A DNA stretch of 64,000 bases from NCBI GenBank assembly GCA_024638655.1, contig JAHEJW010000001.1, positions 119,473 through 183,472 of the forward strand. Direction: 5' to 3'. Numbering within the stretch: the first letter of the stretch is position 1; every line of letters starts with the position of its first letter. This DNA comes from a bacterium. Its GTDB lineage: Bacteria; Actinomycetota; Acidimicrobiia; Spongiisociales; ZC4RG35. The position numbers and the translations under genes are program-made. Under the pieces are notes generated by a model. The model ran no database searches. It saw nothing but the letters and a program-made list of their open reading frames with translations, and was not told the origin of the DNA. Positions 1-9,658 of this stretch are shown one piece after another.

Positions 1-565
1 CGACTTCGCGCAGCTCTCGGAACGTCGCGACTCCCGGGTCGAGCCTCTCTCCGGGGGCATGAAACGGAGACTGACCATCGCTCGCGCGCTCATCAACGAC
101 CCCGACCTGATCATCCTCGACGAGCCAACCACCGGACTAGATCCCCAGGCCCGCCACCTCCTCTGGGATCGGCTCTACCGGCTCAAGCGAGACGGGGCCA
201 CGCTGATAATCACCACCCATTACATGGACGAAGCCGAGCAGCTGTGTGATCGCCTCGTGGTGATGGATGAAGGCAGAATCGTGGCCGAGGGCTCTCCCCG
301 ACAGCTGATCGATGAGTATGCGCCCAGAGAAGTCATCGAGCTGCGATTTCAGGAAGGCGAGAAAGACGGTGCGGCCCTCAAACTCGAGGGGATCGCCAAT
401 CGATCCGAGATCCTCGCCGACAGGATCCTCCTCTACACAGACGATGCCGACACCACTCAGGAGCGGCTGCACAATCGTGGCATTCATCCTGAGCAGGTGC
501 TGGTTCGCCGCTCGACGCTGGAAGACGTCTTCCTCAAGCTCACGGGCCGTCGACTGATCGACTGA
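1..565 (+). CDS. ABC transporter ATP-binding protein (ABC-2 exporter type), 5' end outside window
   Basis: Energy-coupling ATPase of an ABC-2 type exporter. The reading frame is already open at base 2 and shows the C-terminal part of the nucleotide-binding domain: ABC signature LSGGMKRRL, Walker B with LIILDEPTTGLDP, and a switch His in TTHYMDEAEQL. The Walker A part lies upstream of the window. After the NBD comes the small C-terminal domain typical of drug/polysaccharide export ATPases (DrrA/NodI-like). The stop overlaps the ATG of the first permease by one base (TGATG), and a second permease follows, so the three form one operon. The truncation is due to the window edge. The exported substrate cannot be told from sequence. 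Confidence 0.95.
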   Translation, partial: DFAQLSERRDSRVEPLSGGMKRRLTIARALINDPDLIILDEPTTGLDPQARHLLWDRLYRLKRDGATLIITTHYMDEAEQLCDRLVVMDEGRIVAEGSPRQLIDEYAPREVIELRFQEGEKDGAALKLEGIANRSEILADRILLYTDDADTTQERLHNRGIHPEQVLVRRSTLEDVFLKLTGRRLID

Positions 566-1353
566 TGACAACCTTGGCCCGATCTTTGCGCTTCGCCGAG
601 TCGGAGGTGATCGCCTACCGGCGTACTTGGCGGGGCACGGTGATCACCTCGTTCGTCAACCCGGTTCTCTTCCTCGCCGCAATGGGAGCGGGGTTGGGGT
701 CCCTGGTCGATGATGGGGCCGGAGAGCTGGGCATCTCCTATCTCGCCTTCGTCGCGACCGGCCTGCTGGCAGCATCGGCGATGCAGAACGGTGCCGGCGA
801 CGGCTCCTTCCCCGTCATGGCCGGGATCCTATGGAGGAAGAACTTCCACGGGACGATCACGACCCCAATCGGCCCTGCCGAGATCATCTATGGACGGCTC
901 ATTTGGGGGCTGGCACGTCTGACATTCGTACTCGTGGTGTTCGCAGTGATCGCAGTCGCTTTTGGGGCGATTGACCTCGGGCCCGCACTCCTCGCCATTC
1001 CACCAGCGGTCCTGACCGGGCTCGCCTTCACCACCTGCATCACGGCCTGGACCCTCACCCAGGAGGATGGAAGGAGTTTGTCCACGCTCTTTCGTTTCCT
1101 CATCGTGCCCTTGTTCCTCTTCTCCGGGACCTTCTTCCCCATCTCCCAATTGCCGGACTACATCGAGCCGATCGCCTACGCGACCCCCCTCTTTCACGGT
1201 GTCGAACTGGTCAGGAAGATCACCCTGCCCGGCGCAGACGGCAGCATCGTCACGGGAATTCCGCTTTGGGCCCACCTGGTGTATCTCGTGGCGATGCTCC
1301 TCATCGGGCTCTACCTGTCGATACGTCTCCTCGACCGGAGAATCCGGCCATGA
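565..1353 (+). CDS. ABC-2 type permease, first of two
   Basis: Membrane subunit of the exporter whose ATPase precedes it. The 262-residue protein has about six hydrophobic segments and the ABC-2 layout (NodJ/DrrB-like): a soluble N-terminus with a YRRTWRG motif, a first TM near residues 25-45, and a conserved late motif FLFSGTFFPISQLP before the last extracytoplasmic loop. The start is fixed by its one-base overlap with the ATPase stop, and its own stop overlaps the start of the next permease (ATGA). Substrate unknown. Confidence 0.92.
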   Translation: MTTLARSLRFAESEVIAYRRTWRGTVITSFVNPVLFLAAMGAGLGSLVDDGAGELGISYLAFVATGLLAASAMQNGAGDGSFPVMAGILWRKNFHGTITTPIGPAEIIYGRLIWGLARLTFVLVVFAVIAVAFGAIDLGPALLAIPPAVLTGLAFTTCITAWTLTQEDGRSLSTLFRFLIVPLFLFSGTFFPISQLPDYIEPIAYATPLFHGVELVRKITLPGADGSIVTGIPLWAHLVYLVAMLLIGLYLSIRLLDRRIRP

Positions 1354-2159
1354 GCGTCGAGGCTCCCTCGCGTCTCACTCCGATAGGGCGGGTCACGCCG
1401 TTTCGAGCACAGCGGATCTGGGAGAAGAACTTCATTGCCTATCGCAGACTGTGGAAGGTCGTGTTCAGCGGCTTCTTCGAACCGGTCTTCTATCTCTTCG
1501 CAGTAGGGATCGGTGTCGGCGCGTTGGTCGGGGATGTTCCGGGGCCCGGGGGCGCCCTTGTCCCCTACGCCGCCTTCGTGGCACCGGCGATGATGGCGGC
1601 CTCCGCCATGAACGGGGCCGTGATCGAGACTACGTTCAACATCTTCTTCAAGCTGAAGTTCCAGAAGGTCTACGAGGGCGTCCTCACCACCCCGATGCAG
1701 CCCTCGGACATAGCCATCGGCGAGATTGGCTGGGCCCTTCTCCGCGGAGTCCTGTACTCCACTGCCTTCGTGGTGGTCATGTTCGCTATGGGGATGACCA
1801 GGTCGTGGTTGGCCTTCCTGGCCATACCTGCTGCAACACTGGTCGGGTTCGCTTTCGGGGCCGTGGGCATGGCTGCGACTACCTACATGCGCTCCTGGCA
1901 GGATTTCGACCTGGTGACCCTGGTGACGATGCCCTTGTTTCTCTTCTCTGGGACCTTCTACCCGCTCGATGTCTATCCGCCGTTCATTCAGAACGTCGCC
2001 AAGATCTCACCGCTCTACCACGGCACCGAGTTGCTCCGAGGATTCACGCTGGGGATCGTCGATTGGTCGATGCTCGGTCACACTGGTTTCTTGCTCGTGA
2101 TGGGTCTGGTCGGTGCGGCGGTCGCCAATCGACGACTCGACGGCATGCTGCGCAAGTAG
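1350..2159 (+). CDS. ABC-2 type permease, second of two
   Basis: Second membrane subunit of the same exporter, 269 residues from the ATG that overlaps the previous stop (ATGA). An earlier in-frame ATG at 1266 would overlap the first permease by 88 bases and is unlikely. It shares the family motif FLFSGTFYPLDVYP with the first permease, and its N-terminal region (WEKNFIAYRRLWKV) matches the membrane-entry segment of NodJ-like proteins. Two different permeases with one ATPase suggest a heterodimeric channel. Confidence 0.92.
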   Translation: MSVEAPSRLTPIGRVTPFRAQRIWEKNFIAYRRLWKVVFSGFFEPVFYLFAVGIGVGALVGDVPGPGGALVPYAAFVAPAMMAASAMNGAVIETTFNIFFKLKFQKVYEGVLTTPMQPSDIAIGEIGWALLRGVLYSTAFVVVMFAMGMTRSWLAFLAIPAATLVGFAFGAVGMAATTYMRSWQDFDLVTLVTMPLFLFSGTFYPLDVYPPFIQNVAKISPLYHGTELLRGFTLGIVDWSMLGHTGFLLVMGLVGAAVANRRLDGMLRK

Positions 2160-2220
2160 ACGCTCAAAGCCCCGCGAGTAAGGAGAACCCAGCTCTGCCG
2201 CGATCTAGTCTCGGTGGCCC

Positions 2221-3888
2221 ATGCTCGACCTGACCTTCCCCCTCCATGCCCCCCATGGCACGGATCTGAACACCAAGGGCTGGCTCCAGGAGGCGGCCCT
2301 CCGGTGTTTGCTCAACAACCTGGATCCCGACGTCGCCGAAGACCCTGAGAATTTGATCGTGTACGGCGGCAGGGGCAAGGCGGCGAGAGACCTCAACGCC
2401 TTCCATGCCATCGTCGCGACGCTCCAGCGGCTGGAGAACGATGAGACTCTGCTGGTGCAGTCCGGAAAGCCGGTCGGGGTTTTTCGTACCCACGAGCTCG
2501 CACCCAGGGTCTTGATCGCCAACAGCCTGCTGGTTCCCCGATGGGCGACCCTCGAGCATTTCTGGAAGCTCGAGGAAGAGGGTCTGATCATGTACGGGCA
2601 GATGACGGCCGGATCCTGGATCTACATCGGCACCCAGGGAATCCTCCAGGGGACATACCAGACCTTCGTTGCCATAGCCGACAAGCTCTTCGAGGGCACC
2701 CTGGCGGGGACGATCACCTTGACCGGCGGGCTCGGCGGGATGGGTGGGGCCCAACCCCTGGCTATAACCATGAACGGAGGTGTTGCCATCTGTGTCGAGG
2801 TCGATCCGCACCGAATCCAACGGAGGCTGGAGACCCGTTATCTCGATACGCAAGCAGATTCGATCGAGCATGCCATCGACCTGGCCATGGTGGCCAAGAG
2901 AGACAAGAAGCCACTCTCCATCGGACTGCTGGGGAACGCTGCGGAGGTGTTCCCCGAGCTGCTGGAGATGGAGGTCGAGATCGACATCGTCACCGACCAG
3001 ACCTCGGCCCACGACCCTCTCTATGGGTACATACCTGCCGGCTACACCCTCGACGAGGCCAAGTCGCTGCGCGGAGACGACCCGGACACCTACATCAAAG
3101 CCGCTCGCGAGTCGATGGCCACACAATGTGAGGCGATGGTCGGGTTCAGGCAGAAGGGCTCCGAGGTATTCGATTACGGGAACAACCTCCGCGGCGAGGC
3201 CCAGACCGCCGGCTACGGCGACGCCTTCTCATACCCCGGATTCGTACCCGCCTACATACGCGACCTGTTCTGTGAGGGATCGGGACCGTTCCGATGGATA
3301 GCCCTCAGCGGGAACCCCGCCGACATTGCGGCCACCGACGCAACTCTCGCCGAGCTCTTTCCCGAAAATGACGCCCTCAACCGATGGCTGAGGATGGCAG
3401 CCGACGAAGTCCAATATCAAGGTCTCCCCGCCCGTATCTGCTGGCTGTCGTACGGCGAGAGGCATCAGGCGGGGCTCGCCTTCAACGAGCTCGTGGCGTC
3501 CGGCCGGGTGAGCGCACCCGTCGTCATCGGTAGAGACCATCTCGACTCTGGTTCGGTGGCGTCGCCCTTCCGGGAGACCGAGGCGATGGCCGACGGCTCC
3601 GACGCCGTGGCAGACTGGCCGATCCTCAACGCCATGCTCAACGTGTCATCAGGCGCCGCCTGGGTGGCCGTCCATCATGGCGGGGGCGTCGGGATCGGGA
3701 ACTCGATCCACGCAGGGGCCCAGGTTGTGGCCGACGGCACCGCCGAGGGGGCATTCCGCGTCGAACGGGTCTTGACCAATGACCCGGGGACCGGCGTGAT
3801 GAGACACGCCGACGCCGGCTACGAGAAGGCCCGCTTGGTCGCGACCGAACGGGGAGTGGACATCCCAATGCTCGACACCGATGGATGA
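2221..3888 (+). CDS. hutU: urocanate hydratase (urocanase)
   Basis: Second enzyme of histidine degradation. It hydrates urocanate to 4-imidazolone-5-propionate using tightly bound NAD+ as an electrophile. The 555-residue length is the family norm (about 556). Diagnostic segments are visible: the N-terminal [11 protein letters not shown] and [18 protein letters not shown], the FDYGNNLR motif, and the urocanase signature [10 protein letters not shown] with the conserved Cys. It overlaps the next gene, a ureohydrolase-fold protein, by 8 bases, which fits a hut operon. Neither hutH (histidase) nor hutI is in the window. Confidence 0.97.
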   Translation: MLDLTFPLHAPHGTDLNTKGWLQEAALRCLLNNLDPDVAEDPENLIVYGGRGKAARDLNAFHAIVATLQRLENDETLLVQSGKPVGVFRTHELAPRVLIANSLLVPRWATLEHFWKLEEEGLIMYGQMTAGSWIYIGTQGILQGTYQTFVAIADKLFEGTLAGTITLTGGLGGMGGAQPLAITMNGGVAICVEVDPHRIQRRLETRYLDTQADSIEHAIDLAMVAKRDKKPLSIGLLGNAAEVFPELLEMEVEIDIVTDQTSAHDPLYGYIPAGYTLDEAKSLRGDDPDTYIKAARESMATQCEAMVGFRQKGSEVFDYGNNLRGEAQTAGYGDAFSYPGFVPAYIRDLFCEGSGPFRWIALSGNPADIAATDATLAELFPENDALNRWLRMAADEVQYQGLPARICWLSYGERHQAGLAFNELVASGRVSAPVVIGRDHLDSGSVASPFRETEAMADGSDAVADWPILNAMLNVSSGAAWVAVHHGGGVGIGNSIHAGAQVVADGTAEGAFRVERVLTNDPGTGVMRHADAGYEKARLVATERGVDIPMLDTDG

Positions 3889-4681
3889 TGTCAGGGGCCA
3901 TGCCGATGTTTGGCTGGCGAGGGGGGGAGAGCAGCCACAGGTAGCCGTCGTGGGGTTGCCTTGGTCGCAGCACTCGGGGATAGCCCTGGCTCCGCTTGCC
4001 CTACGGGACAGGCTGAGTCGTTTCTCCACATTCCACTCGGAACGACAGAGCGACGTCGCCGAAGTCCGGGCCTTTGATATGGGGAACTGGCCGGTCCTGG
4101 GTCTCGATCTGGCTGACTTGCAGGGCTATTTGTCGTCACGCATCGACCAGCTCCGCTCGCCCGGGCTCACCTTCTTCCTCGGGGGCGACGATGCGATCTG
4201 TCAGGCAATCAGAGGTGCGATGAGGGCGGACCTCCTCCGCTTCTCGTCCAACCGTCTGGCCGAGGAAGAACAGCTCGGCGCCGTGCGAACGGTGACGATT
4301 GGAGCACACGGATTCGCCAGGACACCGAAAGACCGTCCCGCTGAACCGGGCACCACGTTCACCCACGAACAGATTGAAGACGAGGGCATGGGCACGATCG
4401 TCGATCGCGCACTCGGAGAGCTGGAGAGCCAGGACATCCATGTGAGCATCGATCTCGACGCGCTCGACCCGTCCCTCGTTCCAGGGAGCAGGGACGCGAT
4501 GCCCGGTGGCCTGGTAGTCCGCCAGCTGGCGGAGGGAGTCCGGCTCTGCGCCGCCAGTCCCAAGGTGTCATCAATCGACTTCGTGGGGGCGGACGTTCAG
4601 CTGGACGAATCGGGTCGGACGCTCGACGTCAGCTGTCATCTCCTTCTAACCGCCGTCATGGGGTTCAGGGAGCGGATGTGA
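3881..4681 (+). CDS. ureohydrolase (arginase/HutG-like) family protein lacking key metal ligands
   Basis: The position directly after hutU, with 8 bases of overlap, suggests the formimidoylglutamate-hydrolysing step of histidine breakdown. The 266-residue protein has the ureohydrolase fold: a FFLGGDDA segment aligning with GGDH/GGN, a TIGAHGF segment, and the C-terminal metal motif [16 protein letters not shown] followed by PGGL. However, the GGDH histidine is Asp, and the whole DAHxD segment, which should follow about 20 residues later, is absent: the spacing between GGDDA and TIGA is some 20 residues too short. Of the usual binuclear Mn ligands only the SIDLD pair remains. The frame is clean with no stop or obvious frameshift. 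It may be a natural deletion, a regulatory relic or a sequence error. Confidence 0.8.
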   Translation: MDDVRGHADVWLARGGEQPQVAVVGLPWSQHSGIALAPLALRDRLSRFSTFHSERQSDVAEVRAFDMGNWPVLGLDLADLQGYLSSRIDQLRSPGLTFFLGGDDAICQAIRGAMRADLLRFSSNRLAEEEQLGAVRTVTIGAHGFARTPKDRPAEPGTTFTHEQIEDEGMGTIVDRALGELESQDIHVSIDLDALDPSLVPGSRDAMPGGLVVRQLAEGVRLCAASPKVSSIDFVGADVQLDESGRTLDVSCHLLLTAVMGFRERM

Positions 4682-4704
4682 CCCCATGGCGCGACGTTCG
4701 CCCG

Positions 4705-5814
4705 TCAACCCCCGCTGACCGGGACCGCTGACTCCGGGACGAGACCGGTCGTCTGGCGATCCTGGAGGAACCCCTGAGGAAGGCGGACACGCCGGGGCCC
4801 ATGACTGTGGCCCCGGACCATGCGATGAGCTATGTCCGGAAACGGGATGTCAGGATCGAGCTTGTCGACCAGGACCTGAAGCTCGTCGAGGGATGCGACA
4901 CGACCCAGCGAGTCGCGCAGGGTCGGGCCGGCAGGGAAGCCCTTCAGATACCACGAGGGATGCTTGCGAAACAGATTCATCCCCATCTTCTCACCGAAAT
5001 GATCCACGAGCAGCTCGGCATGACGAACCATTATTCGGCCGACTTCACCGAGATCCGGCGCCGAAGGGGGCTCACGCCCGGCGAAGGCTTCGGCGAGATC
5101 GCGGAACAGCCAGGGCCGGCCCAAACACCCGCGACCGACAACGACGCCGTCGACGCCGGTTCGGGCCATCATCTCGATGGCGTCCCAAGCCGTCCAGATG
5201 TCGCCATTGCCCAGCACCGGGATTCCCTTTACCGCTTTCTTGAGAGCCCGGATCGCAGTCCAATCGGCCTTCCCCGAGTAGAGCTGCTCTGCCGTTCGGG
5301 CGTGAAGCGCTACCGCAGCGACGCCCTCCTCCTCGGCAATGAGACCCGTCTCGATGTACGTGAGATGACGATCGTCGATTCCTTTGCGGAACTTGACCGT
5401 TACCGGAACCTGACCGGCGTTTGAGACGGCGGATCGGACGATGGAGCGAAAGAGACCCAATTTCCACGGGAGAGCCGCCCCTCCACCGTGCCGGGTCACC
5501 TTTCCCATCGGGCAACCGAAGTTCATATCTATGTGATCGACTTCACGATCAGCGACCAGGAACGCCACGGCCTCACCGATCGCACCCGGGTCGGTCCCGT
5601 ACAACTGGATCGAACGAGGGACCTCGTCAGCATCGAATCGAGCCAGAGCCAGGGTCTTCTCGTTGCCCTCGATCAGTCCTCTCGCGCCGATCATCTCGGA
5701 CACGTAGAGACCGGCCCCGAACTCCCTGCAAAGACGTCTGAATGGGGCGTTGGTGACCCCGGCCATGGGGGCGAGGATCACGGGAGGGGTGACGTCGATG
5801 GAGCCGATCCGCAT
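4705..5814 (-). CDS. dusB: tRNA-dihydrouridine synthase (DusB type)
   Basis: FMN-dependent enzyme that reduces specific uridines in the tRNA D-loop to dihydrouridine. The 369-residue TIM-barrel protein opens with the FMN-binding LAPMAGVTNAPFRRLC motif, has the catalytic Cys in NFGCPMGKVTRHGGGAAL (Cys101), VALHARTAEQLYSG in the barrel, and GVDGVVVGRGCLGRPWLF as the phosphate-binding end. The C-terminal helical RNA-binding domain is present. It lies 7 bases downstream of aceK on the same strand, so it is probably transcribed with it. Confidence 0.95.
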   Translation of the reverse strand: MRIGSIDVTPPVILAPMAGVTNAPFRRLCREFGAGLYVSEMIGARGLIEGNEKTLALARFDADEVPRSIQLYGTDPGAIGEAVAFLVADREVDHIDMNFGCPMGKVTRHGGGAALPWKLGLFRSIVRSAVSNAGQVPVTVKFRKGIDDRHLTYIETGLIAEEEGVAAVALHARTAEQLYSGKADWTAIRALKKAVKGIPVLGNGDIWTAWDAIEMMARTGVDGVVVGRGCLGRPWLFRDLAEAFAGREPPSAPDLGEVGRIMVRHAELLVDHFGEKMGMNLFRKHPSWYLKGFPAGPTLRDSLGRVASLDELQVLVDKLDPDIPFPDIAHRMVRGHSHGPRRVRLPQGFLQDRQTTGLVPESAVPVSGG

Positions 5815-5821
5815 ATGGCCC

Positions 5822-7561
5822 TCAGGATATTGGGGTGTGAGGCCTGAGCCTCAGGTCCTGGCGGTACGGGTAAACCGAAGCGATCTCGCCCGACAGGAAT
5901 CTCCGTTGGGTTTCGTTCCACCAGGAGGCTTCGAACAGATCCGCATGTGCGCCGACGAACACGTCCCTGAGCTCGCCACCCAGACCGAGAAATGAGGCGA
6001 ACTCGGCGGGAAACACGTCGTCCGGGCCGAGCGGGAACCATGGCGTTTCCGCCATGGCGTCTTCGATGGACGGGGATTCGGGTATCTCGCGAAAGTGGCA
6101 ATTCACTATCTCGGTGAGCTCGTCGTAGTCGTAGAAGACAACGCGGTCGTTTCGAGTGACTCCGAAGTTCTTGATCAGGAGATCTCCGGCGAAGATCCCG
6201 GTCACAGCCAGGTCCTTGATCGCATCCCCGTACTCCACGACTGCCTGTTGAGCTCGTTCTGTCGTGACCTCGCGAAGGTAGACGTCGAGCGGGATCACTC
6301 TTCGCTGCACGTACGCCAACGCAATATCTATGTAGTCGCCCACGGGCTTCACTGTCCTCGAGCACTCACGCAGCAGCGAGTCGAGCAGGGCAGGATCGAA
6401 GCGATCGGCCTTCACCTCCAAGTGCTCGTACGACTGTGAGTCGACCAGCCTTCCCGCCCGGTCATGATGAAAGACCAGCCGGTATTTCTCCATCACCTGG
6501 GACGGTGTCATCGTCTTCTGCGGCGGGAAGCGGTCCTTTATCACTTTGAAGACCATCTCGAAGCCGGGCAGGGTGAACACCGACATCACCAGCCCCGGCT
6601 TTCCTGGTGGCTCCACGAAGATGTCATCGCTCTCCTCGAGATGGGCTCTGAGCTCACGGAACAACTCTGTCTTCCCATGACGGGCGTGCCCGATCGAGAT
6701 GTAGAGCTCCGATGCTCGTTTCCGTGGGACCATCTCATTGACGAATCTGATCAGGTCGTACGGTCGTTCCGCCTCGACGTGGAAGTAGGAGTGGGCAAAG
6801 GAGAAGAGGATCGACAGGTCGTTCTCAGTCAACAGGACGGCGTCGACCGCGATCCCATCGGGGTCGTGGGCCAGGGACAAAGCCATCGGGAGGAATCGCC
6901 GGTTGGTCAGCACCCGGCCGACGAGATACGCGCCTTTGGAGCGATAGAACACCGAGTCCGCCACCTCGATCGAGGAGACTTCCTCGCCCTCGTCGAGCTC
7001 TGACTCGATCCGGTCGGCCACACTCACCGCGTCGAAGCCCGGGTCGTCGAAGAGCTCCGTGAAAGAGGGGGCACTCAGGACCTTCTCGAGGAGGTCAGCC
7101 AAGCTATCGGTCTTCCGGTAGACGTTTGAGACGTCACGGAGACTCTCCGTGGGTGGCGTCCTGAAGTCGGTCTCGACGAACTCGATCTCAGGATCCACGC
7201 CAACTGTTGCAAAGACCCGTCGCGTGATGCTGTTGAAGAACGTCTCGGCGAGCTCGAAGTCCTGTCTCTCCATTGCGAAGCCCGAATAGGCGGCCTTCAT
7301 CGACGCCCACACCCTCTTGTCGGCAGATCGATTGCCAAGGATCTTCTCCACCTCCGCAGCTGTCTGCCGCGCCGTCGGGCTGTACACGTGGAGACGCTCG
7401 AGCGCGTCCTCGGCGACGCCCTGCCAGTCGAGCAACTCGAACCTGGTCTGGGCGCGGGAGGTGATGCCGTCGAAGCGCTTCCTCAGATCCCGATATGCGT
7501 CTGCAATCGCACGCGCTCCGAGACTGGCGAGCCTGCTGTCGGAGGCCTGGCCGGCTGTCAT
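5822..7561 (-). CDS. aceK: isocitrate dehydrogenase kinase/phosphatase
   Basis: Bifunctional enzyme that phosphorylates (inactivates) and dephosphorylates NADP-isocitrate dehydrogenase, steering carbon between the TCA cycle and the glyoxylate bypass. At 579 residues it has the full AceK length. An N-terminal regulatory helical domain (to about 310) is followed by a kinase-like domain with the ATP loop EPPGKPGLVMSVFTLPGFE, a nucleotide Lys in VFKVIKDRF (Lys339), VDSQSYE containing the Asp equivalent needed for phosphatase activity (Asp374), and the catalytic/metal segment GIFAGDLLIKNFGVTR (Asp460, Asn465) ending in FYDYDE (Asp478, Asp480). All key residues are kept. AceK is best known from proteobacteria, so its presence here is notable; no icd, aceA or aceB lies in the window. 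Confidence 0.95.
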   Translation of the reverse strand: MTAGQASDSRLASLGARAIADAYRDLRKRFDGITSRAQTRFELLDWQGVAEDALERLHVYSPTARQTAAEVEKILGNRSADKRVWASMKAAYSGFAMERQDFELAETFFNSITRRVFATVGVDPEIEFVETDFRTPPTESLRDVSNVYRKTDSLADLLEKVLSAPSFTELFDDPGFDAVSVADRIESELDEGEEVSSIEVADSVFYRSKGAYLVGRVLTNRRFLPMALSLAHDPDGIAVDAVLLTENDLSILFSFAHSYFHVEAERPYDLIRFVNEMVPRKRASELYISIGHARHGKTELFRELRAHLEESDDIFVEPPGKPGLVMSVFTLPGFEMVFKVIKDRFPPQKTMTPSQVMEKYRLVFHHDRAGRLVDSQSYEHLEVKADRFDPALLDSLLRECSRTVKPVGDYIDIALAYVQRRVIPLDVYLREVTTERAQQAVVEYGDAIKDLAVTGIFAGDLLIKNFGVTRNDRVVFYDYDELTEIVNCHFREIPESPSIEDAMAETPWFPLGPDDVFPAEFASFLGLGGELRDVFVGAHADLFEASWWNETQRRFLSGEIASVYPYRQDLRLRPHTPIS

Positions 7562-7675
7562 GGCATGAGACTGGCATTCCGAGCGGGGTATCCCAAGCCC
7601 CCTGGCGCATCAACGGTCGAAACTCTCCTCGAAACCGTCCCACCCGACAGGAATCGGCCCGGTTTCCTCTGGAGA

Positions 7676-8086
7676 TCAGAACTCGGTGCTGGTCACGTTC
7701 TGTAAACGGACCTCGCCATGTGCGGCAAGCTTCCCGTCGTCCTGGCGTGTGAGATCGACCTGCCAGAGCTGTTGGGTGCGCCCACGATGAATGGGCACGG
7801 CACGCCCTATCAAGACACCACCCGTCGTTGCCCTCAAGAAATCGGTCTTGTTGCTGATGCCCACGGCGCCTGCCATCCCCTGGTCCACAGCCCAAATCGC
7901 CGCACCCGTCGAGGCCAGGGTCTCGACCATGGTGCAGTAGACGCCGCCGTGGACCACTCCGTAGGGCTGATGGTGGTTCTCACCGATAGCCAACCGCCCT
8001 TCAGCGAGGTCGGCGGTCGCCGACGTGAGCTCGATTCCCGTGAACGAGACGTAGTCGGGGCGGTCCTCGAATGGGTCGACCGTCAT
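7676..8086 (-). CDS. PaaI-type hotdog thioesterase
   Basis: Probable acyl-CoA thioesterase of the hotdog fold. The 136-residue protein contains the family core YGVVHGGVYCTMVETLAS (HGG at about 46-48 and an acidic residue on the hotdog helix), then a strand with NKTDFLRATTGGVLIGRA. Its start overlaps the stop of the upstream lipoprotein gene (ATGA), so it is cotranscribed with it. The acyl substrate is unknown. It resembles the 4-hydroxybenzoyl-CoA/phenylacetyl-CoA thioesterase group but could also be a menaquinone-pathway DHNA-CoA thioesterase. Confidence 0.85.
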   Translation of the reverse strand: MTVDPFEDRPDYVSFTGIELTSATADLAEGRLAIGENHHQPYGVVHGGVYCTMVETLASTGAAIWAVDQGMAGAVGISNKTDFLRATTGGVLIGRAVPIHRGRTQQLWQVDLTRQDDGKLAAHGEVRLQNVTSTEF

Positions 8087-9048
8087 GAACCGCAGCCCAC
8101 CTGGAGCTGGGTCACCGTCCCGAGGTCGTTGTCTACGTACTCGATGACCTCGACAGCCAACCCCTCGAAGTATGCCGAGTTGAGGACGATCTCCATCTTC
8201 CCGTCGCCACTCAGATCGGCGACCGCCCCCACTGTGAAGGACGCGCCGAACGGACTTTCGGAGTCGGTTACCACGGTTGCGCCGAGGATCGCGGTCTGCA
8301 CCGCCCCATCCACGACTTTCCTGAGAAAGGCGATCGAGTAGTCGCCCTCTTCCATCAGGAGGCCGGGTGTCACCTCTTCGGCGACGACTATCACCTCGTT
8401 GACGCCGTCACCCTCCAGGTCGGTGCGCAGCAGCTGTTTCACCGCAGGGCTTGCGACGGTCAGCCCCCGCGTAGAAAGCAGCGCCGAGGCGAACCCTGCA
8501 TAAGTCCCGTCATCGCTGATCGTCTGGAAGATGTGGGGTTGGAGATCCCACGGCGCCGAGATCGCCACCCCATAGGGACCGGGCCACTCTCCCAGGAGCT
8601 CGGGGTTGTCGATTTCGACACCGATGATGTCGAGCGGCTCGCACACGAGTGTCTGAGGGCCACCCGTCGTCACCGCCTGCAGCCCGATCCGGGCGATCTG
8701 GTAGTCCTCGCCTCCAACGACCGGAAGGGCACCCTCGTCCTCGGCCATGATCCAGTCGGACCCATCCCACCAACCGAGGGCGCCAAAACCCGACACGATC
8801 AGGGGCTCATCCGCCCAATTGCCCTCGAGACCCCCGTCCGTCGTGGTGGTTTCCGAGATGGTGGTTGTGGTGGTCGATGGGCTTGTCGACGTGGTGGAAG
8901 CGAAGCTGGTGGTTGGAGGACTGGTTGTCGATGCTTCGCCCGTGCTGGTCGTCTCGTCGAGCGTGGTTGTCGAATCAGTTGTCTCGTCAGGACTGCACGC
9001 GGCCAATCCGAGGGCAGCCACCAACGCCAGAGTGAGCGCTCGTCGCAT
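8083..9048 (-). CDS. Thr-rich lipoprotein with FG-GAP/VCBS-like repeats
   Basis: Predicted lipid-anchored outer-face protein of 321 residues from the ATG at 9048; a TTG three codons earlier (9057) is the alternative. A signal peptide ends in a lipobox LAAC. An 80-residue Thr/Ser-rich linker follows, then a globular domain containing two Asp-rich loops, DLEGDGVNEVIVV and DLSGDGKMEIVL, which resemble Ca-binding FG-GAP/VCBS blades. No catalytic motif is recognised. It sits between maf (1-10 bases upstream) and the thioesterase (overlapping) in a minus-strand operon. Confidence 0.75.
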   Translation of the reverse strand: MRRALTLALVAALGLAACSPDETTDSTTTLDETTSTGEASTTSPPTTSFASTTSTSPSTTTTTISETTTTDGGLEGNWADEPLIVSGFGALGWWDGSDWIMAEDEGALPVVGGEDYQIARIGLQAVTTGGPQTLVCEPLDIIGVEIDNPELLGEWPGPYGVAISAPWDLQPHIFQTISDDGTYAGFASALLSTRGLTVASPAVKQLLRTDLEGDGVNEVIVVAEEVTPGLLMEEGDYSIAFLRKVVDGAVQTAILGATVVTDSESPFGASFTVGAVADLSGDGKMEIVLNSAYFEGLAVEVIEYVDNDLGTVTQLQVGCGS

Positions 9049-9058
9049 CGGCGACAAG

Positions 9059-9658
9059 CTAATCGCCGCGACCGGGTGACAAGATGAACTGGTTCATCTC
9101 AGCGCCGACACGGTTGAGCAATCGGGGAAGCAGATGGATAGGCAGACCTATGACGGTAAAGGGGCTGCCGCGGACTGACTCGACGAATTGGCCCCCCAGG
9201 CCCTGCAGCGCGTAGGCACCGGCCTTGTCCATCGGCTCGCCGGTGTCGACATATGACGCAATCTCATCGAGAGTCATCGAGACCACCACGACTTCGGTCA
9301 CATCCACCATCGAGACGACCTCCGCCCCGTCTCTCAGCATCGCCACCGCGACCCCGGTGAATACATCGTGACTGTCACCCTCCAGCCGTCGCAGCATCCC
9401 CCTCGCCTCCTCCGGATGGGCCGGCTTCCCAAGCATTTGACCCGCGTGCACCACGGCCGTGTCAGCAGCCACAACCACCCGACCGGGGGCAGCAACCGCC
9501 ATCGCCTTGGCGCGAGCCAGGCGCTCGACGTAGGCGGCGGGGAGCTCCGCTGGAAGCCGCGACTCGTCGATTCCTGGAGGTTCGACGTCAAAGACGAGAT
9601 TCAGTCGCTCCAAGAGCTCCCGTCGACGAGGTGACCCGGATGCCAGCACCAGCCTCAT
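9059..9658 (-). CDS. maf: Maf family nucleoside triphosphate pyrophosphatase
   Basis: Maf-fold pyrophosphatase that hydrolyses nucleotides (dTTP/UTP or modified NTPs) to monophosphates as a house-cleaning activity. The 199-residue protein has the N-terminal substrate motif LASGSPRRRELL, the PGIDES segment, the catalytic-base region VVAADTAVV, and the loop LGKPAHPEEA, then DKAGAYALQGLGG near the C-terminus. Start and length match the family. It overlaps the upstream amidohydrolase by 4 bases (ATGA) and is followed at once by the lipoprotein gene. Confidence 0.93.
   Translation of the reverse strand: MRLVLASGSPRRRELLERLNLVFDVEPPGIDESRLPAELPAAYVERLARAKAMAVAAPGRVVVAADTAVVHAGQMLGKPAHPEEARGMLRRLEGDSHDVFTGVAVAMLRDGAEVVSMVDVTEVVVVSMTLDEIASYVDTGEPMDKAGAYALQGLGGQFVESVRGSPFTVIGLPIHLLPRLLNRVGAEMNQFILSPGRGD

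Noticed and set aside
2164..3126. 320-residue open frame on the minus strand
   Set aside because: Antisense to hutU with no recognisable motif; shadow of codon bias.
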